Shown here piece after piece: positions 20,695 through 27,738 of a DNA stretch of 42,190 nt. The notes below the pieces were generated by a model. That model saw only the letters and a program-made list of their open reading frames with translations. It had not been told where the DNA came from and searched no databases. How positions within the stretch are numbered: the first letter of the stretch is position 1; each line of letters starts with the position of its first letter. The DNA comes from a virus: positions 1 through 42,190 of IMG/VR virus record IMGVR_UViG_3300005518_000025; one strand, 5' to 3'. The position numbers and the translations under genes were made by a program.

Positions 20695-20946
20695 ATGCGT
20701 ATACGGACCTTTGACGCGTATCTGCAAAGCGAGGTCGGCGACGTGGGGGCGCGCGAGACGCGCCTGCATCGCTATGGGTGGGAGGCGTGTGCCACGACGT
20801 TTCGCTGTGATCGGTGCTGGCAGCATCGGCCCGCCCTCGTCGAGTTGCACCCGGAGGGCAGCGACCCTTTTGCCGTGTGTCAGCTGTGTCTGGAGGAGGC
20901 CCTGGCGGCCCTGGCCGAGGCGCCGCAGCGCGTGCTGGAGGGGTGA
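20695..20946 (+). CDS. 83-residue zinc-ribbon protein
   Basis: ATG 20695 with GAGGAG 10 bases upstream. After a basic start (MRIRTFDAYLQSEVGDVGARETRLHRYGWEA) come CDRCWQHRPALVELHPEGSDPFAVCQLCLEEALAAL: two C-x2-C pairs around a beta hairpin and a closing helix, a typical zinc ribbon. One of a group of small zinc proteins between terL and the portal. Function unknown. Confidence 0.6.
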   Translation: MRIRTFDAYLQSEVGDVGARETRLHRYGWEACATTFRCDRCWQHRPALVELHPEGSDPFAVCQLCLEEALAALAEAPQRVLEG

Positions 20947-20948
20947 CC

Positions 20949-21281
20949 ATGCCGACCCTCGTCCGCATTGTGTGCCCGGAATGTCTGGAGTACGGCCGCG
21001 GCCGCTACGAAATGCGTGTGCACGGGGAAGTCACCGGGCAGGCGCTGTATCACTTTAGCTGTGCGATCTGCGGCTTAGAGCGGTTTATTACCCAGGCGCA
21101 GATTGAGGCCTTGGAACACCGCACGGGCGACGCCGTGCAGAGGAGTCACCCCGATGCCCCGTCCGCAACCCCCGTCGGCCCCGGTGCCGGAGATGCCGGT
21201 CGATCTCGACCAATTGGCCGTGGATTTGGGCCAGGGACCGCCACCTTCCGCGGCCGTTCGTCCGGTCCTCGACCTGAGTAG
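20949..21281 (+). CDS. Zinc-ribbon protein with 3' end overlapping the next gene
   Basis: 110 residues; GGAGGGG is 5 bases before the ATG. Residues 1-50 (RIVCPECLEYGRGRYEMRVHG.......YHFSCAICGLERFITQAQ) form a C-x2-C...C-x2-C ribbon. The C-terminal 40 residues, GPGAGDAGRSRPIGRGFGPGTATFRGRSSGPRPE, are encoded within the next gene in another frame (128-base overlap) and are low complexity. The functional protein may originally have ended near 21150, with loss of a stop codon. Function unknown. Confidence 0.55.
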   Translation: MPTLVRIVCPECLEYGRGRYEMRVHGEVTGQALYHFSCAICGLERFITQAQIEALEHRTGDAVQRSHPDAPSATPVGPGAGDAGRSRPIGRGFGPGTATFRGRSSGPRPE

Positions 21282-21681
21282 TTTCCCGGACAAGCTGGCG
21301 GAGTTGACCGCCATCCTGCAGGACTTTGCCAGGGTCGGCGTGGTCGAGCGGCGCGCCGATGGCTCGTTCATGCCGGCGGGGATGCAGGACCCGCGGGCGG
21401 CGCAGATTGCGGCACAAGGGTCGGAGTGTCGCTGTCCGCAGTGCCACACCTGGGATCAGCGCCACTGGTACTGTGCCGGGCCGGGCTGTTACAGTGGGCC
21501 GCACGAGTGGGTGATTGATGGCCCCAAGGCGGAACCCCATTACGTGTTGGGCGAGCGGGGGCAGGGCGGCGTGGCGTATCACTTCTGTCATGCCCAATGT
21601 CGTGTGAACTTCCTCAATGAACTACATGCCCGTCGGCGTGTGCCTCCTGCGGAGTTGGAAGGGATCCCCTATGCCCCGTAG
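21154..21681 (+). CDS. 175-residue Cys/His-rich protein
   Basis: ATG 21154 with GAGGAG 8 bases upstream. Pro-rich N-terminus, then a helix (DLSSFPDKLAELTAILQDFARVGVVERR), then a cysteine cluster CRCPQCHTWDQRHWYCAGPGCYSG and a second C/H set YHFCHAQCRVNFLNELHARRRV. The last part resembles a FLYWCH or FCS-type zinc finger. Lies between terL and portal. No family assigned. Confidence 0.58.
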   Translation: MPRPQPPSAPVPEMPVDLDQLAVDLGQGPPPSAAVRPVLDLSSFPDKLAELTAILQDFARVGVVERRADGSFMPAGMQDPRAAQIAAQGSECRCPQCHTWDQRHWYCAGPGCYSGPHEWVIDGPKAEPHYVLGERGQGGVAYHFCHAQCRVNFLNELHARRRVPPAELEGIPYAP

Positions 21682-21832
21682 CCCTGGCCAGGAGGATATG
21701 CCGCATTCCCGCCGCCAAGAACGCTGGGCGTACGCCGCCGAGGCACGTGGCGATCTCCCAGCCGGGACAGCACGCCGGTGGTCCAGACGCGCCAAGCGGC
21801 GGCGGCAGCGCCAGGGGAGGAGAGCCACGTAG
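21671..21832 (+). CDS. 53-residue Arg-rich protein
   Basis: ATG 21671 overlaps the preceding stop by 11 bases; GAAGGGA upstream. Composition is dominated by Arg, Gln, Ala (RRQERWAYAAEARGDLPAGTARRWSRRAKRRRQRQGRRAT): probably disordered and nucleic-acid binding. Could be a DNA-condensing or ribosome-associated phage peptide. Confidence 0.45.
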   Translation: MPRSPGQEDMPHSRRQERWAYAAEARGDLPAGTARRWSRRAKRRRQRQGRRAT

Positions 21833-22051
21833 ATGGCCGTGATCCTCCACGTGACCCCCGCGGAATGGCGCTGGCTCACCCAGTTGGCCGACCAGGATCG
21901 CCGGGCCGGCACGGATGACCTGGCCGCGTGGTGCCAGGCGCGCTATGGCTGTCAGGCGTCCACGAGCTATACGGTGGTGGTCCGGCGGGATGTCCCCAGT
22001 GTGCCCTGGCTGAGTGCGGGGGTGGCCCGCCTCGCCGGCACGGAGCCCTGA
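21833..22051 (+). CDS. 72-residue hypothetical protein
   Basis: ATG 21833 immediately follows the previous TAG; GGGGAGGAG is upstream. Helix (PAEWRWLTQLADQDRRAGTDDLAAWCQARYGC) then two strands (TSYTVVVRRDVPSVPWLSAGVARL). Small alpha/beta protein without a recognised motif. Ends two bases before the portal gene. Confidence 0.5.
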   Translation: MAVILHVTPAEWRWLTQLADQDRRAGTDDLAAWCQARYGCQASTSYTVVVRRDVPSVPWLSAGVARLAGTEP

Positions 22052-22053
22052 GT

Positions 22054-23823
22054 ATGAGCACGGCCACCGCCCGCGTCATTCCCTTTCCCCGTGAGCGCAC
22101 GACGACCCCGGAGGCGGCGCCGATCCACGTCACCCGTCAGGGCCCCCGCCCTGGGGAAGACCTCTTATGTCAATTCGTGTCGGGCCTCTACATGGACGCG
22201 GCGCAGGCGCGCGACCGGATCCTGCCCGAGACCAGCTGGGAGACGCTGCCTACCGGCTACTGGGGCGATCTCTGGCCGGCCGTCCTGCCCAGCTACAAAA
22301 GCCCCATCGTGGTCAACGAGCTCAAACGCCTCATCCTGTCGGAGCTCTCCGATCTGACCGATATGCTCCCCACGGTCTATATCACCGGCGATCCGCAGAC
22401 GGGCCAGCGCGATGCGCCGCTGGAGCAAGCCATCCAGGCGTACTGGCAGCGCCACTGTCTCGACATGACGCTCTTAGAAGTGTGCGCCGATGCGGCGGTG
22501 TGGCCCTGCGGCTTCTTCGAGATTGTCTGGGACCCGTTGGCGGCGCAGGGGCAAGGCGACGTGGTGGTGCGGGCGCGGCGGCCCTCGACGGTCTATCCCG
22601 ATCCCTACGCCACCGACGACACCGATTGGCGCTATGTCATTGTGCGGGAGGTGATGGACGTGCACGAGGTCCGGCAGCGCTGGCCCGAGCATGGGTGGCG
22701 CGTGCAGCCCGATGTGACGAGCCTGGCCGACCGCGGCCCCCTGGGCGAGAGTGCGCCCTGGCAGGGGCGGGGGGCCGGGATGGTGTCCCCGATGTTTCCG
22801 GTGTCGGCGCCCGTGCCCTCGCAGGGCCTGGATACCCGCGTGAGCGTGTACACCTGCTATGTGCAGGACACCTCGACGCATGTGGTGCCGGGCTCCTGGG
22901 CCGATAGCCAGGGCGTCATCCACCTCCAGCGCCTGACCCGCCGGACCTACCCGCACGGGCGCATGATCCAGTGCACCTCGCAGACCGTGCTCTATGACGG
23001 CCCCAACGTCTACAAGCACGGCTTTCCGTTGGTGCGTCTGACGCTGCAGCCGACGCTGCACAGTTTCTGGCCGCGCCGCTCCCTGGTGGGGGAGTTGCTC
23101 GAACTGCAACGCGCCACCGATAAGCTCGAATCGCTCATCCTCGAAAACGCCCTGCGCATGCAAAAGGCGGTGTGGCTGGTCGATGCGCACGCCGGGATTG
23201 ATCCGCGCACGTTTGCCGATGTGCCCGGCCAGGTCATCTTACGCACCCCTGGCGCCAACATTGAGCCGATCCGGCCCCCGGCCATGCCGCCGGACTTGCT
23301 GCAACACCCGGAACGGCTGCGGACGCAGATGCGCACCCTGATGGGGCAAGTGGGCTCGCGGGCGGGCACGCCGCAACCGGGCAACCGCTCTGCAGAACTG
23401 TCGGAAACCGAAATTAGCCAGGGGATGGGGTTGACGCGCTTGCATGCCCGGTTCCTCCACAAGGCGTGTATGCGGCTGGTGGAAAAGCTGTTTGCCACCA
23501 TGGCGGATTTTTACACGGCGCCGCGCTTGCTGCCGTGTTGTGTGGAGGAAGGCTGGAAGCCGGTGGTGTGGCAGCCGCTCCTGGACCGGGAACGGTACAG
23601 CGTGCATATCGACCCGAATAGTTTTGTGGTGCAGTCCAAAACGATGGTGAAGCGGCTGGCGTTGGCGCTGGCCAAAATGAACAAAATGCCCACGGAAGAT
23701 TTGTACCGGATTTTAGAATTTCCGCGGGGCCAGGAGATTGCGGCGCGGTTGCATGACGAGTTGCAAATGGCGGCGATGGCGCGCCAGAAGCAGGGCGGGG
23801 GACGGCGGGGAGGGCGGCGCTAA
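22054..23823 (+). CDS. Portal protein
   Basis: 589 residues from ATG 22054. The size, position after terL and before the scaffold/capsid genes, and sequence features identify a podovirus-type portal. These features include the early TLPTGYWGDLWPAVLPSYKSPIVVNELKRLILSEL helix region, WPCGFFEIVWDP followed by RRPSTVYPDPYA (wing domain), the stem/crown helices around LVGELLELQRATDKLESLILENALRMQKAVWLVD, and the Arg/Gly-rich C-terminus (KQGGGRRGGRR). It forms the dodecameric DNA channel at one capsid vertex, bound by the terminase. An internal GGLSETEISQGMG-like segment is consistent with related portals. Stop overlaps the next ATG (TAATG). Confidence 0.82.
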   Translation: MSTATARVIPFPRERTTTPEAAPIHVTRQGPRPGEDLLCQFVSGLYMDAAQARDRILPETSWETLPTGYWGDLWPAVLPSYKSPIVVNELKRLILSELSDLTDMLPTVYITGDPQTGQRDAPLEQAIQAYWQRHCLDMTLLEVCADAAVWPCGFFEIVWDPLAAQGQGDVVVRARRPSTVYPDPYATDDTDWRYVIVREVMDVHEVRQRWPEHGWRVQPDVTSLADRGPLGESAPWQGRGAGMVSPMFPVSAPVPSQGLDTRVSVYTCYVQDTSTHVVPGSWADSQGVIHLQRLTRRTYPHGRMIQCTSQTVLYDGPNVYKHGFPLVRLTLQPTLHSFWPRRSLVGELLELQRATDKLESLILENALRMQKAVWLVDAHAGIDPRTFADVPGQVILRTPGANIEPIRPPAMPPDLLQHPERLRTQMRTLMGQVGSRAGTPQPGNRSAELSETEISQGMGLTRLHARFLHKACMRLVEKLFATMADFYTAPRLLPCCVEEGWKPVVWQPLLDRERYSVHIDPNSFVVQSKTMVKRLALALAKMNKMPTEDLYRILEFPRGQEIAARLHDELQMAAMARQKQGGGRRGGRR

Positions 23824-24155
23824 TGCCGGACGCGCTCCCCTTCACGGACGAGACCCGTGGGCGCGGGGTGCGGCCGTATCGGGCGCTGCTGGAGATTGCC
23901 GGGCCGGTCGGGGCCATGGCGCTGTGGGAGGCCCTGCGGGCCTGGGAGGCGTGGGCGTCGTGGCCGGCGCGGCCGCCAGAGCCGGAAGCCTGGCAGTGTT
24001 TTTTCGCCCTGAATACCTTGCTCAGGGTGCTCGGGGTGGACATTGACGCCAGTGAGACCACTGGCCACGTGGTGGCACGGAGCGACGACGACTATGCGGA
24101 TCTGCTGGCCGAGTATGAGCGGCGGCTGGCGCACCAGGAGAAGACCGATGCCTGA
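23823..24155 (+). CDS. 110-residue hypothetical protein downstream of portal
   Basis: Coupled to the portal by TAATG. Trp/Ala-rich helices (VGAMALWEALRAWEAWASWPARPPEPEAWQCFFALNTLLRVLGVDIDAS) followed by DDDYADLLAEYERRLAHQEKTDA, a charged C-terminal helix. It may be a head-assembly accessory or connector-associated protein. No family recognised. Confidence 0.55.
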   Translation: MPDALPFTDETRGRGVRPYRALLEIAGPVGAMALWEALRAWEAWASWPARPPEPEAWQCFFALNTLLRVLGVDIDASETTGHVVARSDDDYADLLAEYERRLAHQEKTDA

Positions 24156-24351
24156 CGACATTCACATTACCAAGATCGACAAAGCCCCCCATAACTTAGA
24201 TCATGCGATGGAAGTGACGGGGGTGGTCAACGGCCAGGAGCGGCGCTTTCGCCTCGACGTGCCGACCTTTGACGCCCATGCCAAGCAAGGGGACCGGCAT
24301 CTGCGCGAGGTCCTCACCGATGCCCTGCGCAGCCTCACCGACCAGGGCTAA
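24148..24351 (+). CDS. 67-residue hypothetical protein
   Basis: ATG 24148 with CAGGAG 7 bases upstream, overlapping the gene before by 8 bases. DIHITKIDKAPHNLDHAMEVTGVVNGQERRFRLDVPTFDAHAKQGDRHLREVLTDALRSL gives strand-strand-helix, a small alpha/beta fold. It is the last gene before the internal promoter region. Confidence 0.55.
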   Translation: MPDDIHITKIDKAPHNLDHAMEVTGVVNGQERRFRLDVPTFDAHAKQGDRHLREVLTDALRSLTDQG

Positions 24352-24370
24352 AAAAGGACACGTTTTCCGG

Positions 24371-24399
24371 TTGACAGACCTTGGTGTGTTTTTTACACT
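24371..24399 (+). promoter_or_regulatory. Strong internal sigma70 promoter ahead of the capsid genes
   Basis: TTGACA (24371-24376), 17-base spacer, TACACT (24394-24399): the best promoter in the window. The predicted transcript starts with a hairpin (GAACGAG 24402-24408 with CTCGTTC 24422-24428), which would protect the 5' end. It would transcribe the 16-residue peptide, the structured RNA interval and the scaffold and capsid genes. Confidence 0.75.
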
Positions 24400-24459
24400 G
24401 AGAACGAGTGTCTTCTGTTCGCTCGTTCGTGTCCTGTTTCCTACACAAAGGAGTTCGCC

Positions 24460-24510
24460 ATGGCTCGACGTGGTCGTCGGCGTCATTCCCGTAAGGGCTC
24501 GCGCAAATAG
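24460..24510 (+). CDS. 16-residue Arg/Lys-rich peptide
   Basis: ATG 24460 to TAG 24510, with an ideal AAAGGAG 6 bases upstream. The peptide is MARRGRRRHSRKGSRK: ten of sixteen residues are Arg or Lys. It is too short for routine gene callers, but promoter, leader hairpin and ribosome site all point to it as the first translated unit of a strong transcript. It resembles in composition the DNA-condensing J proteins of microviruses and basic RNA-binding arginine-rich peptides; by analogy it may bind nucleic acid, perhaps the structured RNA right after it. It could also be a leader peptide whose translation regulates downstream genes. Confidence 0.6.
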   Translation: MARRGRRRHSRKGSRK

Positions 24511-24527
24511 CGTGAGGAGCGGTCCTA

Positions 24528-24602
24528 CGTCGTGGGTGGCGTGGGAGGTGTCCGTGGCCTCTCGAAGCCACGGGGGCTAGGCAGCCCCTGCCACCCGCGA
24601 CG
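24528..24602 (+). ncRNA. Candidate structured RNA with three-way junction
   Basis: CGTCGTGGGTGGC (24528-24540) pairs with GCCACCCGCGACG (24590-24602) over 13 positions with a single G-U. Inside, CCGTGGC (24552-24558) pairs with GCCACGG (24567-24573), and GGGCT (24574-24578) pairs with AGCCC (24583-24587). The two inner stems are directly adjacent, making a compact three-way junction. The single-stranded GGGAGG (24543-24548) can also pair with CCTCTC in the inner loop region (24558-24563), suggesting a pseudoknot or switch. A further stem, CCTCTGC 24608-24614 with GCAGAGG 24654-24660, follows. The 24511-24686 interval has no gene. It is not a tRNA. No family recognised. Confidence 0.55.
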
Positions 24603-24686
24603 CCCTGCCTCTGCGAGCGGTCTGTGTGCGGCGCAGGTCTGGCCCCCGCGCTGGCAGAGGTGCCCTGTTGCCTGGGGAGGTGCGTG

Positions 24687-24887
24687 ATGCCATCACGCGG
24701 GTATAAAGAACACGAATTGCTGTCCCCGCTCTTTAGTACGGGCACGGGGCATGCGAAGGTCCACAGTCCCACCCCGACGAGTTTCCCCGATCCGATGGGC
24801 TTTCAAACCACCCACACCGCCCCGTGGATGAGTGCGGGCAGTGGCGATGATGTCAACGACTGGGATGCCGAGAGCGAGGCGCCCTAA
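24687..24887 (+). CDS. 66-residue hypothetical protein upstream of scaffold
   Basis: ATG 24687 with GGGGAGG 6 bases upstream. Polar, Ser/Thr/Pro-rich sequence (RGYKEHELLSPLFSTGTGHAKVHSPTPTSFPDPMGFQTTHTAPWMSAGSGDDVNDWDAESEAP) with acidic end; probably flexible. Coupled to the next gene by TAATG. May be a minor virion or assembly protein. Confidence 0.55.
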   Translation: MPSRGYKEHELLSPLFSTGTGHAKVHSPTPTSFPDPMGFQTTHTAPWMSAGSGDDVNDWDAESEAP

Positions 24888-25285
24888 TGGCCACGCCGGG
24901 CAATCCTCTCTTGACCGCGCTGATGCAACGCCTGGCGCAAGCGCATCCCCCGGGCGGCGGCGGGCCGGGTGGGCCGGGGGCCGGGATGCCTCCGGGCGTG
25001 CAAGCCGCGCAGAGCATGGGGCAAACGCCCTTTGGCAACGAGAGTCAGGACCTCGATGAACTGAAGTCGAAGGTCGGCACGCTCATTCAGCGCGTCTTGA
25101 CGCGGTCCTCCGAAGCCGCGAAAGAATTTATTACCGCCTACCGCGCCCTCGAAAAGGGGGGCGAACTGTTAGCCCAGCTCCCGGCGCAACCCGTCGGCGC
25201 GCCGCCTCCAGGCTTGCCGATGATGGGTGGCCCCGCCATGACGCCCCCCATGGGCGACACCGGACCTCCTCCCTTCCCCGGATAG
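24887..25285 (+). CDS. 132-residue Pro/Gly-rich protein upstream of scaffold
   Basis: TAATG start. Low-complexity Gly/Pro segments at both ends flank a helical core (about 55-95: DLDELKSKVGTLIQRVLTRSSEAAKEFITAYRALEKGGELLAQL). A core helix with disordered ends suits a head-assembly accessory or short scaffold-like protein. No family recognised. Confidence 0.55.
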   Translation: MATPGNPLLTALMQRLAQAHPPGGGGPGGPGAGMPPGVQAAQSMGQTPFGNESQDLDELKSKVGTLIQRVLTRSSEAAKEFITAYRALEKGGELLAQLPAQPVGAPPPGLPMMGGPAMTPPMGDTGPPPFPG

Positions 25286-25294
25286 GAGCCGTCT

Positions 25295-26107
25295 ATGCCG
25301 GAACTCGACTGGCTCACCGATATTCTGCCGGACCGTGACAAGTTTCCCGACACGATGCAGTGGCCCATTGACCAGGCCGGCAACACCGTCAGCCTGGGCA
25401 CCTTACGCCGCGCCGTCGTCCCCTCGAACCAGTACCAGCAGTTACAATCCCAGTCCCAGGAGCGCTATCAGGCGCTGATGCGCGAAAAGGCCGCGCTGGA
25501 TCGGCAATTGGTCGAGCGGCTCTCGACCGAGCCAGCGCCGACGCGGGGCACGCCTGCCAGTCCGGGCACGAGCCTGGACGACCTGTACAGCGCCGATCCG
25601 GTGCTGTCGGGCTTGTGGTCGCAGACTAAATCCACGGCTGATGCGGTGACGCAATTCACCAAGGGCCTCGACGAGCTGAAGAGTTTGTACACCTCGTTAG
25701 CGCAGGGGCTGTCGCAGATTCCCGTGGTGCTCAAAACCCAGCAGATCCAGGCCCAGGATCCCTCCGTCAATCCGCAAAAACTCTTTGAGAGTGCCACCGC
25801 CCTGTCGCAGCGGGCGGCGGTCCCTGGGGGCATTTTGGAGGATGCCTACCGGTTGCTGACCTATGACCAGAAACTCGCCGCGGCCAAAGCGGACGGCGAA
25901 CGGGCGGGGCGGGAACAGGCCGAGCAAGCCTGGGCGGCCCAACAGGCCCTGGCCCCGTTTCAACCGAACGGCAGCGGCGCCATGGTCGTGGCCCCCGCGC
26001 CGCCGACGTTTACCAACGAGCAGGACCTGATGACGGCGGTACTCCGCGACCCGGACATCCACCGCGTCTGGACCGGTCAACTCGACACGCTCCCTCCGGG
26101 TGCGTAG
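25295..26107 (+). CDS. Putative scaffolding protein
   Basis: 270 residues; TAGGAG is 8 bases upstream. Predicted mainly helical and coiled coil (NQYQQLQSQSQERYQALMREKAALDRQLVERLS; YDQKLAAAKADGERAGREQAEQAWAAQQALAP), acidic/Gln-rich, with a Pro-linker between helices. Its position, just before the capsid gene, its size and its composition fit a scaffolding protein that templates the procapsid and then exits. No sequence family is recognised, so this is by context. Confidence 0.6.
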   Translation: MPELDWLTDILPDRDKFPDTMQWPIDQAGNTVSLGTLRRAVVPSNQYQQLQSQSQERYQALMREKAALDRQLVERLSTEPAPTRGTPASPGTSLDDLYSADPVLSGLWSQTKSTADAVTQFTKGLDELKSLYTSLAQGLSQIPVVLKTQQIQAQDPSVNPQKLFESATALSQRAAVPGGILEDAYRLLTYDQKLAAAKADGERAGREQAEQAWAAQQALAPFQPNGSGAMVVAPAPPTFTNEQDLMTAVLRDPDIHRVWTGQLDTLPPGA

Positions 26108-26129
26108 CACGTAGCAAAGGACGGTTTCT

Positions 26130-27164
26130 ATGCCGGCTGGTGGGATAGGCTCCCAGGTTTCCCAGCCCCCGATTACCCTCCTCAGTACGGCCAATGCGAT
26201 TTCGCAAAAGTATTTCGCGCCGTACCTGACGGATGCGGTCTTCAACCCCTCCCCGTTCTTCTGGCGCACCACCCGGTTTGGGCGCCAGCAGGAAGGCGCC
26301 GCGTTAGTCTGGCCAGTGATCAGCCAAGAAGAATTAACTGGAGGGGCATTTTGGGGGACACAGTTACTCTCAACAGATACCGTTGATTCAGTACAGCCGG
26401 CGGAACTCCAGTGGCGCGCCTATTATCAAAGCTGCGTCATTCCGATGCTGGACGCGATCTTGAACCAGGGCCTGGGTGGCGTGGTGCGCCTGGTGCACTC
26501 GAAAGAAACCGTCACCTTTGCGTCCTTGCTCATGAAGCTGTCGCGGGGGCTGCAGCGCACGGCGCCGCAGAACACGGCGATTGATATTGATGGCGTGCCG
26601 CTGGCGCTGGCGGCGTCGGGGACCTATGCCGGGATTACGATTCAGCAAAACACCGCTACGGGGTTTACGTGGAAGTCCAACGGCGGCAATGGCCCTACGG
26701 ATGCCTCGACCAACTCAGGGCGCGGCGCGGCGTGGTTTATCGCGTCGGCCTCAGTCGTGAACGCCACCGGCATGCAGCAAGAGTACGGCTCGTGCACCTT
26801 CGGCAACGAAGAGCCGACGCTCATCCTCATGACGCAACCGGGCTACAACGCCTTCCTGCTCTCGGTCCTGTTGCCGCAACAGCGCTACATCGAGGATGCC
26901 GAGACGACGCGGGCGGGGTTTCGGAACGTCATGTTTAACCGCGCGGTATGTCTCCATGACGCCTTTGTGCCGGCGGGCGAGATGCAGTTTTACACGGAGA
27001 AGTACGTGCGCCCGGTCTTTCACCGGGACCAGTACTTCAATATGACCCCTTTTATTATGCCAAGTGCACAATATGCGCTGATTGCACGAATCGTTGTTGT
27101 CCTGCAATTACAATTCCTTCAGCTCAGATGTCATGCTCGTGTTACTGGGATCGGTAACGCCTAA
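26130..27164 (+). CDS. Major capsid protein (HK97-fold type, inferred)
   Basis: 344 residues; AAAGGACGG upstream. The position after the scaffold, size, and features such as YLTDAVFNPSPFFWRTTRFGRQQEGAALVWPVI, PTLILMTQPGYNAFLLSVLLPQQRYIED, GFRNVMFNRAVCLHDAFVPAGEMQFYTEKYVRPVFHR and a C-terminal hydrophobic strand (YALIARIVVVLQLQFLQLRCHARVTGIG) match podovirus capsid proteins as I know them. It has no cleaved prohead region that can be recognised. Two stretches, about 26325-26400 and 27040-27165, are AT-richer with different codon choice from the rest, a possible mosaic boundary. Only one copy; about 415 per T=7 shell would be expected if the model holds. Confidence 0.72.
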   Translation: MPAGGIGSQVSQPPITLLSTANAISQKYFAPYLTDAVFNPSPFFWRTTRFGRQQEGAALVWPVISQEELTGGAFWGTQLLSTDTVDSVQPAELQWRAYYQSCVIPMLDAILNQGLGGVVRLVHSKETVTFASLLMKLSRGLQRTAPQNTAIDIDGVPLALAASGTYAGITIQQNTATGFTWKSNGGNGPTDASTNSGRGAAWFIASASVVNATGMQQEYGSCTFGNEEPTLILMTQPGYNAFLLSVLLPQQRYIEDAETTRAGFRNVMFNRAVCLHDAFVPAGEMQFYTEKYVRPVFHRDQYFNMTPFIMPSAQYALIARIVVVLQLQFLQLRCHARVTGIGNA

Positions 27165-27208
27165 AAAGGTTACGAAAAGCTGACCCTCCACACGGAGTAA
27201 CCACAGCG

Positions 27209-27730
27209 ATGACCCAAAGTATGGGGACTGCGGCCCGTCAACTCCGCAGAGAACCGGTCGTCATGCATGCGCCGCTCCCGACCAATACGGGCGCAGCGTT
27301 CAGCAATGGGGGCTTTGAATGGGCCGATCTCACCGCGGCCCCGACGCTCGCGGCGGGTGCCAATGGCGATTTTGGCCAACCGTGTCACTGGTTCCGGTGC
27401 ATTTTCGCCATCAAAACGTTCGTCTTGCCCACGGTGGCTCCGACCCCGTCGTCGATCTACATCGAGGCGGGCGACAACGCGGCCCTGACCACGAACAACC
27501 GCAAACTCCAACTCTGGGTGTTGCCCGCCGTCGCCGGCGGGACGCCGACGCTGCCGGGGTCCAGTGCGAACTACTGGTTCTTTGACTTGCGCGGGGCCTG
27601 TGGCGATGGCGCGCGGCAATTCGCGCGCCCGGGCGTGAGCCTGGGGACGGGGACCGCGGCGGCGACCATTGCCTTTGATGCGTTCCTGGTGGCCGGCTTT
27701 CCGGGGGCTGCAGCAGGCGATCTGGGTTAG
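27209..27730 (+). CDS. 173-residue beta-rich virion protein (possible decoration or head protein)
   Basis: ATG 27209 follows CGGAGTAACC. Beta-rich with many Gly, Thr, Asn and Ala residues: AAGANGDFGQPCHWFRCIFAIKTFVLPTVAPTPSSIYIEAGDNAALTTNNRKLQLWVLPAVAGGTPTLPGSSANYWFFDLRG. The position just after the capsid gene is where podoviruses often encode a capsid decoration or minor head protein. Nothing more specific is visible. Confidence 0.55.
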   Translation: MTQSMGTAARQLRREPVVMHAPLPTNTGAAFSNGGFEWADLTAAPTLAAGANGDFGQPCHWFRCIFAIKTFVLPTVAPTPSSIYIEAGDNAALTTNNRKLQLWVLPAVAGGTPTLPGSSANYWFFDLRGACGDGARQFARPGVSLGTGTAAATIAFDAFLVAGFPGAAAGDLG

Positions 27731-27738
27731 GAGGCACC

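Noticed and set aside
24528-24602. tRNA reading of the compact fold
   Set aside because: Length is close to a tRNA, but there is no T-loop TTC, no anticodon arm of the right size and no D-arm; the fold is a three-way, not four-way, junction.
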